Source of the DNA: Lichenicoccus sp964246745
GTDB lineage: Bacteria; Pseudomonadota; Alphaproteobacteria; Acetobacterales; Acetobacteraceae
NCBI GenBank assembly: GCA_964246745.1
Contig: CAXTRK010000016.1
Coordinates: forward strand, 3,320 to 67,319
Direction of reading: 5' to 3'
Length of the DNA: 64,000 bases
Shown here: positions 1 to 9,289 of the stretch, one piece after another
Numbering within the stretch: the stretch's first letter is position 1
Layout: every line of letters begins with the position of its first letter
The notes under the pieces: generated by a model
Told to the model about the DNA's origin: nothing
What the model saw: only the letters and a program-made list of their open reading frames with translations
Databases searched by the model: none
Made by a program: the position numbers and the translations under genes

Positions 1-300
1 ATCGTTCGGATCGTCGCTGACGGGAAAGGTCGCCTTGGTCGAGATGATCACCTTCTCGCGCCGTCCCTTGATCGCGCCGCCCAGGATTTCTTCGGCCGCG
101 CCCGCCGAGTAGATGTCGGCGCTGTCGAACATGGTGAGGCCCGCGTCGAGGCAGATGTCGACCAGCCTCGTCGCACCCTGCACATCGGTGTCGCCCCAGG
201 CCTTGAACAACTCGTTGCTGCCGCCAAACGTGCCGGTGCCCAGGCTGAGCACCGGAACCTTGAAGCCGGAGCGGCCGAGATACCTGTGTTCCATGATCAT
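1..300 (-). CDS. Aldo/keto reductase, N-terminal part (runs off the window edge)
   Basis: Only the first ~100 residues are inside the window. Reading from the ATG at 300 (a second in-frame ATG is at 294; GAGG lies just upstream) the protein shows the family opening YLGRSGFKVPVLSLGTGTFG, then FDSADIYSAG, which carries the Asp and Tyr of the AKR catalytic tetrad, and KVIISTKA, the beta-strand that normally ends in the catalytic Lys. The family reduces carbonyl compounds with NADPH in a TIM barrel. The real substrate cannot be told from this part. The gene diverges from gmk, leaving about 125 bases between them. Confidence 0.9.
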   Translation of the reverse strand, partial: MIMEHRYLGRSGFKVPVLSLGTGTFGGSNELFKAWGDTDVQGATRLVDICLDAGLTMFDSADIYSAGAAEEILGGAIKGRREKVIISTKATFPVSDDPND

Positions 301-369
301 GATCCTCGAGAGGTAAGCCTTGCCGGATGATGACGCCGGCCAGCCGGCATGGTTCACTCGGCAGCGGAC

Positions 370-399
370 TTGACGCAGGCTGCCGCCACGCTGGATTAG
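370..399 (+). promoter_or_regulatory. Possible sigma-70 promoter of gmk-hldE
   Basis: TTGACG at 370-375 and GATTAG at 394-399 are separated by 18 bases, ending about 28 bases before the gmk GTG. The -10 is a weak match, so this is only a candidate. Confidence 0.3.
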
Positions 400-426
400 C
401 AGTCCGAACAAGGCCGGAGCGACCTG

Positions 427-1062
427 GTGCATCCCGTGACGCCGCCTGCACGACGCGGAGTCTGCCTGGTGATCTCGGCGCCATCCGGCGCCGGCAAGAG
501 CACCATCGCCGAGGCCTTGCGCGCCTCGGAGCCGGAGCTTACCCATTCGGTCAGTGTCACCACCCGGCCGCCGCGGCCAGGAGAGATCGACGGCGTGCAT
601 TACTTCTTTCGCGCCCAGGAGCAGTTCAGCACGATGGCGGCGGCGGGCGAACTGCTTGAGTTCGCGACCGTGTTCGGACGCGGCTACGGCACACCGAGGG
701 CGCCGGTCGAGGCGTGCCTCGGCGCCGGACGCGACATGGTGTTCGACATCGACTGGCAGGGGCACCGGCAGATACGCGCCGCTCTGCCCGGCGACGTGAT
801 CAGCCTGTTCGTGCTGCCGCCTTCGCTCGCCACTCTGGAGCAGCGTCTGCGTGCGCGCGCCTCCGACGACGCCGGCGAGATCGCCCGGCGCATGCGCGCC
901 GCGCGCGACGAGATCGCGCACTGGGACGAGTTCGACCATGTGATCGTGAACGACGACCTCGACCGCTCCATCGCCGAGGCGCGTTCGGTGCTGGCTGCCG
1001 CCCGCTCCAGGACCGAGCGGCAGTGCTACCTGCGCGGCCTGGTGGCGAGCTTCGAGGCATGA
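427..1062 (+). CDS. gmk: Guanylate kinase
   Basis: Phosphorylates GMP to GDP with ATP in the cytoplasm, in purine nucleotide synthesis. The 211-residue product has the normal family length. The P-loop APSGAGKST is near residue 20, followed by VTTRPPRPGEIDGVHYFF, the GMP-binding segment typical of the family, and DIDWQGHRQIR. The start is a GTG at 427; the P-loop lies the expected ~15 residues in. The stop overlaps the start of hldE by four bases (ATGA at 1059-1062), implying translational coupling of the two genes. Confidence 0.95.
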   Translation: MHPVTPPARRGVCLVISAPSGAGKSTIAEALRASEPELTHSVSVTTRPPRPGEIDGVHYFFRAQEQFSTMAAAGELLEFATVFGRGYGTPRAPVEACLGAGRDMVFDIDWQGHRQIRAALPGDVISLFVLPPSLATLEQRLRARASDDAGEIARRMRAARDEIAHWDEFDHVIVNDDLDRSIAEARSVLAAARSRTERQCYLRGLVASFEA

Positions 1063-2540
1063 TGGATTTTTCCGGCGTCGCCGTGCTCTGCGTCGGCGAC
1101 GTGATGCTCGACCGCTTCGTCTATGGGGAGATGGAGCGCATCTCCCCCGAGGCGCCGGTGCCGGTGCTGCGCCTGACCCGCACCCGCGAGATGGCTGGCG
1201 GCGTCGGCAACGTGGCCAGCAATATCCTCTCGCTCGGCGGCCGCGCGGTTCTGGTCGGATTGGTGGGGCAGGACCAGGCGGGGACCGCGCTCACCTCGAT
1301 CGTGGCACAGCAGGGCTGCACGACAGACGGGCTGGTCGCGTCGAGGGCGCGTCCGACCATCTGCAAGACGCGTCTCATTGCCGCCCATCAGCAGGTGGTG
1401 CGCACGGACGAGGAAAGCCGGCTCCCGTTGCAGCCTGAAGAGGAGCACGCTGTCATCCAGGCCATCGACCGCCATCTCGACGCGGCGCGTGTGCTGGTGC
1501 TCTCCGACTACGGCAAGGGCGTCTGCGCCCCCAACGTGCTCGCCCATGTCATCGCCGCCGCCCGCCGGCGTGGCATGCCGGTGTTCGTCGACCCGAAATC
1601 AGACGACTTTTCGCGCTATCGTGGGGCCACCTGCATCACCCCGAACGCGCGCGAGCTCGCCGCCGCCGCCGGCCTGCCGACCGACGACGAAGCCGAGGTC
1701 GCGGCCGCCGCGCGACGGGTGATGCGACAGGTTGGAGACGGCGGCTGCGCGATCCTGGCGACACGTTCCGAGCAGGGGATGACGCTGGTCGAGGCGGCAG
1801 GCGGGGTGCTGTCGGTGCCGGCGCGGGCGCGCGAGGTGTTCGACGTGTCCGGCGCCGGCGACACGGTGATCGCGGCCATGGCGCTGGCGTACGGCGCCGG
1901 TCAGACGCTGGCTCAAGCCATGCGCATCGCCAACGCGGCGGCCGGCGTGGTGGTGGGCAAGCTCGGCACCGCGACCGCCGACATCGTCGAAGTGATGCAG
2001 GAACTTGACCTGCTCGATGCCCGGTTCGGCGATCACGCGGATCCCCCGGAGGGCGGCGCGGCTCTGGCGACGCTCTCGCATGCACGCGCGCTCCGCGAGC
2101 GCTGGCGTGCGCAGGGTCTGCGCGTCGGCTTCACCAATGGCTGTTTCGACATCCTCCATTCCGGCCACGTGGCGCTGCTGTCCGCGGCACGACGGGAGTG
2201 CGACCGGCTGATCGTGGCGCTGAACACCGATGCCAGCGTGCGACGGCTCAAGGGGCCGACCCGGCCGGTCAACGGGCTTGTCGCGCGCGCGCAGGTGATG
2301 GCGGCGATCCGCTACGTCGATTGCCTGGTCTGTTTTGATGAGGACACGCCGCTTGAGATGATCGGCGCGCTGCTGCCCGACATTCTCATCAAGGGCGCCG
2401 ACTATGCGCCGGATCAGGTGGTCGGCGCCGACCTGGTGGAGGCGGCAGGGGGCAGGCTGGTGCTTGCCGGCCTGGTGCCGGAGCAATCCACCACGGCGAC
2501 GATCGCGCGGCTCAGCCCCGCCGCATCGCCTCCCCGGTGA
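1059..2540 (+). CDS. hldE: Bifunctional heptose-7-phosphate kinase / heptose-1-phosphate adenylyltransferase
   Basis: Makes ADP-heptose precursors for the lipopolysaccharide inner core. The 493-residue protein has a PfkB/ribokinase-type sugar kinase domain in residues ~1-320, with the anion-hole motif DVSGAGDT near residue 265, and a C-terminal nucleotidyltransferase domain with FTNGCFDILHSGH near residue 355 (the HxGH signature). The open frame continues upstream to 714, but that part is antisense-like composition inside gmk. The ATG at 1059 overlaps the gmk stop and gives the expected N-terminus MMDFSGVAVLCVGDVMLDRF. Indicates an LPS-bearing Gram-negative cell. Confidence 0.95.
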   Translation: MMDFSGVAVLCVGDVMLDRFVYGEMERISPEAPVPVLRLTRTREMAGGVGNVASNILSLGGRAVLVGLVGQDQAGTALTSIVAQQGCTTDGLVASRARPTICKTRLIAAHQQVVRTDEESRLPLQPEEEHAVIQAIDRHLDAARVLVLSDYGKGVCAPNVLAHVIAAARRRGMPVFVDPKSDDFSRYRGATCITPNARELAAAAGLPTDDEAEVAAAARRVMRQVGDGGCAILATRSEQGMTLVEAAGGVLSVPARAREVFDVSGAGDTVIAAMALAYGAGQTLAQAMRIANAAAGVVVGKLGTATADIVEVMQELDLLDARFGDHADPPEGGAALATLSHARALRERWRAQGLRVGFTNGCFDILHSGHVALLSAARRECDRLIVALNTDASVRRLKGPTRPVNGLVARAQVMAAIRYVDCLVCFDEDTPLEMIGALLPDILIKGADYAPDQVVGADLVEAAGGRLVLAGLVPEQSTTATIARLSPAASPPR

Positions 2541-2556
2541 TCCTGGCGGGAAACAC

Positions 2557-2632
2557 TGGTGGAGCTGAGGGGAATCGAACCCCTGACCTCCTCATTGCGA
2601 ACGAGGCGCTCTACCAACTGAGCTACAGCCCC
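2557..2632 (-). tRNA. tRNA-Ala(CGC)
   Basis: A 76-nt cloverleaf on the minus strand with encoded CCA (complement of 2557-2559). The acceptor stem GGGGCTG/CAGCTCC, D-arm GCTCAGTTGGTAGAGC and T-arm GGTTCGATTCC are all present. The anticodon loop reads TTCGCAA, giving anticodon CGC (alanine, codon GCG). The anticodon stem has one G-T pair. Confidence 0.95.
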
Positions 2633-2764
2633 GAGTTGTGGGCTGCTGGAAAATAGCCGAGGGAAGGGCGCAAGGGAAGGGGCCAAGTCAAGCGCGCCGA
2701 CGCGGCCGTTGCCTCGTTCCCGCCGCCCCGCTAGTTTCCGGGCTCATAAGCGGAGCCTGCACGC

Positions 2765-3079
2765 GTGCTTCTGGCCAGCCTGTTCCAACTCGTCTTCCTG
2801 CTGCTCAAGCTTTTCTCCTGGGCGCTGATCCTCTCTTGCGTGTTCAGCTTCCTGTTTGCCTTCGGCGTGCTCGACACCCGCAACCGGGTGGTATGGAACG
2901 TCGGCAACTTCCTCAACCGTGTCACCGACCCGGTGTTGACGCCAGTGCGTCGCGTGATGCCGATGGTCGGCAACGTCGATCTGTCGCCACTCGTCGTTCT
3001 GCTGCTCATCCAGTATGTCGTCTCTCCGCTGCTCGCCGAACTCTTCACCAGGATCGCGGCCGGCGAAGGCGGCCTCTGA
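2765..3079 (+). CDS. YggT family membrane protein
   Basis: A 104-residue inner-membrane protein starting at a GTG. It has two hydrophobic blocks, residues ~5-33 and ~75-95, joined by a conserved central part with NFLNRVTDPVLTPVRRVMP, the recognisable YggT signature, then LSPLVVLLLIQYV. YggT proteins are linked to membrane insertion, shape or osmotic stress, but no biochemical role is settled. It stands alone, between tRNA-Ala and the helicase gene. Confidence 0.85.
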   Translation: MLLASLFQLVFLLLKLFSWALILSCVFSFLFAFGVLDTRNRVVWNVGNFLNRVTDPVLTPVRRVMPMVGNVDLSPLVVLLLIQYVVSPLLAELFTRIAAGEGGL

Positions 3080-3362
3080 CCGGCGGGACTGGCTGTTTGA
3101 TCGCGATGGTTGAATTGCACGCGCCGACGCATTAGTTACGCCATGGCGCGCCGCGCGCGCTTTTCCCCAAGAGAGGGTTTTCCTGGCGCGGACGGAATAC
3201 CGACGCCGAAGGAACGGCATCCATACCGGCCGAACCCATCCCACGATGCCGGTTCGCGCCGATCCTGATCTCTCTTCCCTTTGACGATCACGGTTTGCCA
3301 GGCGCCCTTTGGGTGCACTCTGGCGGGGCGTGACCATGACCTGGCGCCAGGAGGCGCCCCGA

Positions 3363-4625
<1,263 letters not shown>

Positions 4626-4660
4626 CGCTCAAAAAAATCTTGTGCGACGCAACAAAGGCG

Positions 4661-4689
4661 TTGACTCTTCCTGCGAACGCCCTTAGCTT
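4661..4689 (+). promoter_or_regulatory. Sigma-70 promoter of the small RNA
   Basis: TTGACT at 4661-4666 and TAGCTT at 4684-4689 are separated by exactly 17 bases. Transcription would start near 4695, just before the first hairpin of the RNA, so the element matches the RNA boundaries independently. Confidence 0.6.
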
Positions 4690-4694
4690 CTGAC

Positions 4695-4776
4695 TCGCGG
4701 TGCTGCTTAGGCACGCCGCATCTTGGACGTTTCCTCCCTAAACTTGGGCGGCGCCTCGTGCGCCGCCTTTTTTTTT
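4695..4776 (+). ncRNA. Alpha-r8 / MmgR-like trans-acting small RNA
   Basis: An ~80-nt stand-alone RNA with its own promoter. Layout: a 5' hairpin (4697-4703 with 4711-4719), a single-stranded stretch at about 4720-4746 carrying TTTCCTCCCT, and an intrinsic terminator. From memory, this pyrimidine element exposed between two hairpins, preceded by CTTGGACG, is the conserved core of the alphaproteobacterial alpha-r8 family (MmgR in Sinorhizobium; listed in Rfam as suhB), which in S. meliloti limits polyhydroxybutyrate build-up. The CCTCCC can pair with Shine-Dalgarno sequences. Family assignment is by recollection of the motif, not by a covariance search. Confidence 0.6.
4747..4776 (+). terminator. 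Rho-independent terminator of the small RNA
   Basis: Perfect 8-bp stem GGCGGCGC (4747-4754) and GCGCCGCC (4760-4767), a 5-base loop, then nine T residues (4768-4776). It is the clearest intrinsic terminator in the window. Confidence 0.9.
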
Positions 4777-4790
4777 GCCTTGTCCCCTGA

Positions 4791-6659
4791 TCAGTGCGGA
4801 TACAGCCGTATGCTTGCCGCCACCGAGCCGGCGATCGTGTTCTGGGTAATGAGCCCAAGGACACGCTCCTGCTGATCGGCATGGACCGTATCCAGCACCA
4901 CGGCGACGGCCGCCTTGCGATGATCCATCAATGAGATCACGTCGAAGGCGACATCGAGCGGGCGAACGGTGACGAAGCGGCCGGTGACGAGATCGCCGAG
5001 CGGGGTTTCCGGGCTTCCCGTGGCCAAAGCGCGCATCATCGAGCGGTCGAGCGGCAGTACGCCCACGACGCGGCGGTCCTCGGTCAGCACGGCATAGCGC
5101 ACGTCCGCGTTGCCTGGATCGGCGCGCAGGTCGGCGAGCGAGGCCGAGCGGTCGATGACGACGATGTCGCGCTCCATCAGATCGGCGACGTCGCGGATCA
5201 GGAACGTGTTGGCGTGCAGCGCCTTCGGGATCGGATTGCCGCGGCGCGCCAGCTTCATCGTGTAGATGTTTTCCGCCGACAGCAGCCGGCGCGTGCCGAG
5301 CGCGACCGCCACCGCAATGATCATTGGCAGCACCACGTCGTAGTCGCGCGTCATTTCGAAGATCATGGTGACGGCGGTCATCGCGGCGCCGGTGCTGCTG
5401 CCGACCATGGCTCCCATGCCGACCATGGCAAAGGCGGCGAGGCTCACCGGCACCCCCGGCGCGAGTGCATGAGTCACCGCCGCGAAGCCAGCGCCGATCG
5501 CGGTTCCCATGAACAAGGAGGGCGAGAACACGCCGCCTGATGAGCCGGAGCCGAGACTGACGCAGGTGGCGAGCAGCTTGGCCGCGAACAGCAGAAGCAG
5601 GAACCAGGCGCCGATGAGTTGCCCGTTCAGCACCGCCTGGATCGTCGCGTAGCCGACTCCCTCCACTTAGTAGTGACCGGCGAAGCGCTGCAACAGCCAG
5701 ATCAGCACGCCGACCAGCAGCATGCCGACGATGTGCCGCAGGTAGCGTCCGTGGATGCGATCAAAGACATCCTCGAGCAGATGCAGCGAGCGTATGAAGC
5801 CCGCCGACGCGCCGCCGATGACCACGCCAAGCGCCGCGTAGAGCAGCAGCGTCGCCGCCGCCGCCGCGTTGACGGAGAGCGGCATCAACCCGGTCGGCAC
5901 CACGAAGGCGGCGGAGGAGCCGAAGAACAGCCGTCCGACGAACGTGGCGGTCCCGGTCGCCAGCGCCACCGGCATGAAGCTGTTGACGCTGATCTCCGGC
6001 AGCATCAGTTCGGTTGCGAACAGCACGCCGCCGATCGGCGTGTTGAAGGTAGCGGCGATGCCGGAACCGGCGCCGGCGGCGACCAGGATGATGCGCTGGC
6101 CGGCCAGCATGGGCACGAACTGGCCGAGGGTCGAGCCGAGTGCCGAGCCGATCTGGATGATCGGTCCCTCGCGTCCGACGGCCGCACCACTGCCGATCGC
6201 CAGCGCCGACGCGAGCGATTTGACCACCGCGACGGTGGGGCGGATCACGCCTCGGTGATAGTAGATCGCGGCCATGACTTCCGGCACGCCGTGTCCCTTG
6301 GCTTCCGGCGCGAAGTTCGAGACCAGCCAGGTGACGCCGAGGCCGCCGATCACCGGCGCCAGGATGATCAGCGCGCCCCACGGCGAGGCCGGCGTGAACA
6401 GGTTGGAGTCGTAGGTCGCGGAGAGGCGGCCGAGGAACAGCAGGTTATGCACCAGCGCGATCAGGTCGCGGAACACGCTGGCGCCGATGCCGGTGACGAT
6501 GCCGATGACGATGGCAAGCGCGCAGAGCGCGGACAGCGTCATCCGCTATTCGCGCACCTCCTCCTCGATCACCGGCACCGACGCCGGCCGCGACGGCGTC
6601 TGCACCGCGATGTCGGACCCGCCCGCCGCCGCCTGCCCGGTCGCCGCCTTATCGGTCAT
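4791..6659 (-). pseudogene. ClC chloride channel/transporter with CBS domains, split by two in-frame stops
   Basis: One continuous frame from the ATG at 6659 encodes a ClC protein followed by a CBS-domain pair, but it contains TAG at 6546-6548 (codon 38) and TAA at 5667-5669 (codon 331). All hallmarks are in this frame: GHGVPEV, GREGP with the gating Glu, ATFNTPIGG in the first half, and GSSGGVFSPSLFMG after the second stop. An ATG at 6542 and a GTG at 5666 directly follow the stops, so two truncated pieces could be made, but the second stop cuts the membrane domain. The original ATG overlaps the pip stop (ATGA, 6656-6659), supporting it as the ancestral start. Probably inactive. Confidence 0.8.
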
Positions 6660-7630
6660 CGAGGCTTCTGCGCGAACGCATCGGTCGCGCGCACCAGCGC
6701 ATCGAGGATGCCCGGCTCGGTGGTCGCGTGTCCGGCATCGTCGATCATACGGAATTCCGCTTCCGGCCAGGCGCGGTGCAGGTCCCAGGCGGTGCGTGCC
6801 GGAGTGGCCACGTCGTAGCGTCCCTGCACGATCAATCCGGGCAGATGCGAGAGACGGGCGACGTCGCGCAGCAACTGACCCTCGTCGAGCCAGGCGCCAT
6901 GCACGAAATAATGGTTCTCGATCCGCGCGAAGGCCAGCGCGTAGCGGTCATCGCCATGCTGTGCGGCGATCTCGGCGCTCGGACGCAAGGTCAGCGTCTC
7001 TCCCTCCCACAGGCTCCAGGCGCGGGCGGCCTCGATCTGCGCGTCGCGGTTGTCGCCGACCAGCCGCTTGCGGTAGGCCGCGATCAGGTCGCCGCGTTCG
7101 GCCAACGGGATGGGTGCGACGAAGCGCTCCCACTTGTCCGGGAAAATCCAGGAAGCGCCCTCCTGATAGTACCAGAGCAGCTCGGCACGGCGCAGCGTGA
7201 AGATGCCGCGCAGGATCAGCCCGGTGGCGCGTCCGGGATGGGTTTGCGCGTAGGCCAGCGCCAGCGTGCTGCCCCAGGAGCCGCCGAACACCAGCCAGCG
7301 CTCGGTGCGCGTCATCTCGCGCAGGCGTTCGATGTCGGCGACGAGATCCCACGTGGTGTTGGCCTCCAGCGAGGCATGCGGCGTCGAGCGGCCGCAGCCG
7401 CGCTGGTCGAACAACAGGATGCGAAAGGCGCGCGGATCGAACAGGCGGCGCTGCATCGGCGAGGAGCCGCCGCCGGGGCCGCCATGCAGGACCACCACTG
7501 GAATGCCGTTCGGGTTGCCGGACAACTCCCAGGCGATACGGTGTCCGCGGCCCACGTCCAGCATGCCCTGCGCATAGGGCTCGACCGGCGGGTAGAAGCC
7601 GCGCCGCGGGTCAGTCTGCATTGGCGGCAT
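6656..7630 (-). CDS. pip: Proline iminopeptidase (alpha/beta hydrolase)
   Basis: Releases N-terminal proline from peptides; cytoplasmic S33 peptidase. About 324 residues, the usual length. It shows HGGPGGG (oxyanion region), the nucleophile elbow FGGSWGSTLAL, the cap segment WERFVAPIP, and the acid and base in QGRYDVATP and DAGHATTEP. Three in-frame ATGs exist (7639, 7630, 7621); AAGGA lies about 8 bases before 7630. The start overlaps the xerC end, and the stop overlaps the ancestral clc start, so DUF484-xerC-pip-clc was one transcription unit. Confidence 0.92.
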   Translation of the reverse strand: MPPMQTDPRRGFYPPVEPYAQGMLDVGRGHRIAWELSGNPNGIPVVVLHGGPGGGSSPMQRRLFDPRAFRILLFDQRGCGRSTPHASLEANTTWDLVADIERLREMTRTERWLVFGGSWGSTLALAYAQTHPGRATGLILRGIFTLRRAELLWYYQEGASWIFPDKWERFVAPIPLAERGDLIAAYRKRLVGDNRDAQIEAARAWSLWEGETLTLRPSAEIAAQHGDDRYALAFARIENHYFVHGAWLDEGQLLRDVARLSHLPGLIVQGRYDVATPARTAWDLHRAWPEAEFRMIDDAGHATTEPGILDALVRATDAFAQKPR

Positions 7631-8597
7631 TGCCGGCATCCTTCGGGCCTGAGCGCGGATGGGAAGCCCGCCAGACCTGCATCAGACGGGTCTCGTCTGC
7701 CAGCGTATAGACCTGGGTGGTGGACAGGCTGGCGTGGCCAAGCAGCTCCTGGATGGAGCGCAGATCAGCGCCGCCTTGCATCAGGTGGGTGGCGAAGGAA
7801 TGCCGCAGCGCGTGCGGTGTGGCGTGTTCCGGCAGCCCGGCGAGACGCCGCCAGGTGCGCAGCGCGCGCTGCGCCACCGCCGGATCGAGCCTGCCGCCAC
7901 GCACGCCGGGAAACAGCGGCGCATCCGGCCGTGGATCGGGATGACGCGCGCGCCAGGCGGACAGCGCCTCGAACACGGCGGGCAACATCGGCACCAGCCG
8001 CTCGCGGCCGCCCTTGCCACGGATCAGCAGCGGCTGATCGGCGGCGTGCGGCACCATGCGCAGGTCGAGCCCGAGCGCCTCGCCGATGCGCAGCCCGCAT
8101 CCATACAACAAGGTGAACAGGGCGGCGTCGCGGGCCGCGGCCAGCTTGGTGTGCGCGAGCGCCCGCATCCCGTCGGGGATTTCCAGCGCCTGCTCCGCCG
8201 GCAACGGCCGTGGCAGCCGGCGCGCGACGCGTGGGGTGGCGAGCAGCGACGGCGCCGCGCAGGCAAGCCCATAGCGGCGCGCGAGGAACCGGTAGAACGC
8301 GCGCAACGCCGCCACGCGCCGCGCACGCGTGCGGTTGTTGCCGTCAGGGGTTGATCGCGGACGTCGGACCGAGACCGCGGCCAGTCGCGTCGCCTCATGG
8401 GCCAGCCAGGCGCGCAGGTCGGCGAGGCGGAGCGAATCGAGTGCCGCGAGATCGGGCTCGGCGCCCTGATGGACGGTGAGGAAGTCGAGCAGGCCGGCAA
8501 GGTCGTGGCGGTATGCGGCCAGCGTGTTCGCCGCCGCCCGCCGCTCGCTCAGCATCCACTCCAGGAACGCCTCCAGTGCGGCGGCGCCCGTCACCAC
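7611..8597 (-). CDS. xerC: Tyrosine recombinase XerC
   Basis: Site-specific recombinase that resolves chromosome dimers at dif with XerD. All catalytic residues are visible: Arg170 (GCGLRIGEAL), Lys195 (RGKGGRER), His262-x-x-Arg265 (HALRHSF), His288 (LGHASLS) and Tyr297 (TTQVYT). The N-terminal SAM-like core-binding domain covers residues ~5-110. At 328 residues it is slightly long because of an insertion around residues 75-90. The start is a GTG overlapping the end of the DUF484 gene, an arrangement common in proteobacteria, which supports a chromosomal XerC rather than a phage integrase. Confidence 0.93.
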   Translation of the reverse strand: MVTGAAALEAFLEWMLSERRAAANTLAAYRHDLAGLLDFLTVHQGAEPDLAALDSLRLADLRAWLAHEATRLAAVSVRRPRSTPDGNNRTRARRVAALRAFYRFLARRYGLACAAPSLLATPRVARRLPRPLPAEQALEIPDGMRALAHTKLAAARDAALFTLLYGCGLRIGEALGLDLRMVPHAADQPLLIRGKGGRERLVPMLPAVFEALSAWRARHPDPRPDAPLFPGVRGGRLDPAVAQRALRTWRRLAGLPEHATPHALRHSFATHLMQGGADLRSIQELLGHASLSTTQVYTLADETRLMQVWRASHPRSGPKDAGNAANAD

Positions 8598-9289
8598 GGG
8601 CGGTCCGGCCAGATCGCCTCGATACGCGCCGCCAGCACGCGCCCGAGAAAGGCGAGAGCGCTCCCGCCGGCGCCATCGGCAGCCGTCGGGTTGAGCACCG
8701 CGTCATCGCGCGCGGCCAGCGCCAGCAGCATCGGCGGCTGGCCCGCAGCCGGCACACGCAGCAGGGCGTCGTGGCACGCCAGCGGCGCGGCCTCGCCGTA
8801 CAGAGCGGCGGCATCGGCCGGAGCCGCGCGCAGGACCACGTCGCGGCTGCCGAGCAGGCCGGCGACGGTGCCGGGAGGCAAGGCGCGTGCCTGCAATGGC
8901 GCGGGCAGGCCGCTCTCGCCGCAGACCAGGGCGGCGTCGATGCCGAGCAGGGCAGGCAGATCGTTGGCGATGCAGGCGGCGAGGTCGTCCGCGCGCACCA
9001 GCGACAGGATCGCCTCCTGCACCTGTCCGGCGACTCCGGAGCCGGCGCGAAGCACGCGCAGCATGCCGGCGGCACGGGTGCGCGCCCGGCCCAGCATGGC
9101 TTCCATATGATCGGCCAGAACCTCGCCGTGCACCCGGCGCGGAGGGGCGAGATGTTCGTAGAGGCCGTCCTGCTCGGCCAGCCAGTCCGGATTTTCACGC
9201 AGGAAGCGGACCACCTCGCCCGGATCCGGCGTATGCCTCCTCACGCCGTGCTTCCGCGCGCGATTGCCGGAGACATCGCATACGCCCAC
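8591..9289 (-). CDS. DUF484 family protein
   Basis: A GAF-like protein of unknown role that is usually encoded directly before xerC, as here. The N-terminal block PGEVVRFLRENPDWLAEQDGLYEHL is the family signature, followed by a short helix and a GAF-like region ending LAFLGRVLAARIEAIW. The longest start is GTG 9289; a GTG at 9244 with GGAA upstream would give a shorter protein starting just before the conserved part and is equally possible. Its start region overlaps the upstream end of the divergent priA frame. Confidence 0.8.
   Translation of the reverse strand: MGVCDVSGNRARKHGVRRHTPDPGEVVRFLRENPDWLAEQDGLYEHLAPPRRVHGEVLADHMEAMLGRARTRAAGMLRVLRAGSGVAGQVQEAILSLVRADDLAACIANDLPALLGIDAALVCGESGLPAPLQARALPPGTVAGLLGSRDVVLRAAPADAAALYGEAAPLACHDALLRVPAAGQPPMLLALAARDDAVLNPTAADGAGGSALAFLGRVLAARIEAIWPDRPW

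Noticed and set aside
714..1058. N-terminal extension of hldE inside gmk
   Set aside because: The extension is Arg-rich out-of-frame gmk sequence; the ATG overlap at 1059 gives the normal N-terminus.
3080..3362. Riboswitch or small RNA upstream of the helicase gene
   Set aside because: No stable hairpin with T run or known riboswitch core could be made out; only a weak TTGACG without a matching -10.
4791..6659. Programmed readthrough or recoded stops in the ClC gene
   Set aside because: Two different stop codons (TAG and TAA) at sites without known recoding signals; ordinary nonsense mutation or sequence error is simpler.
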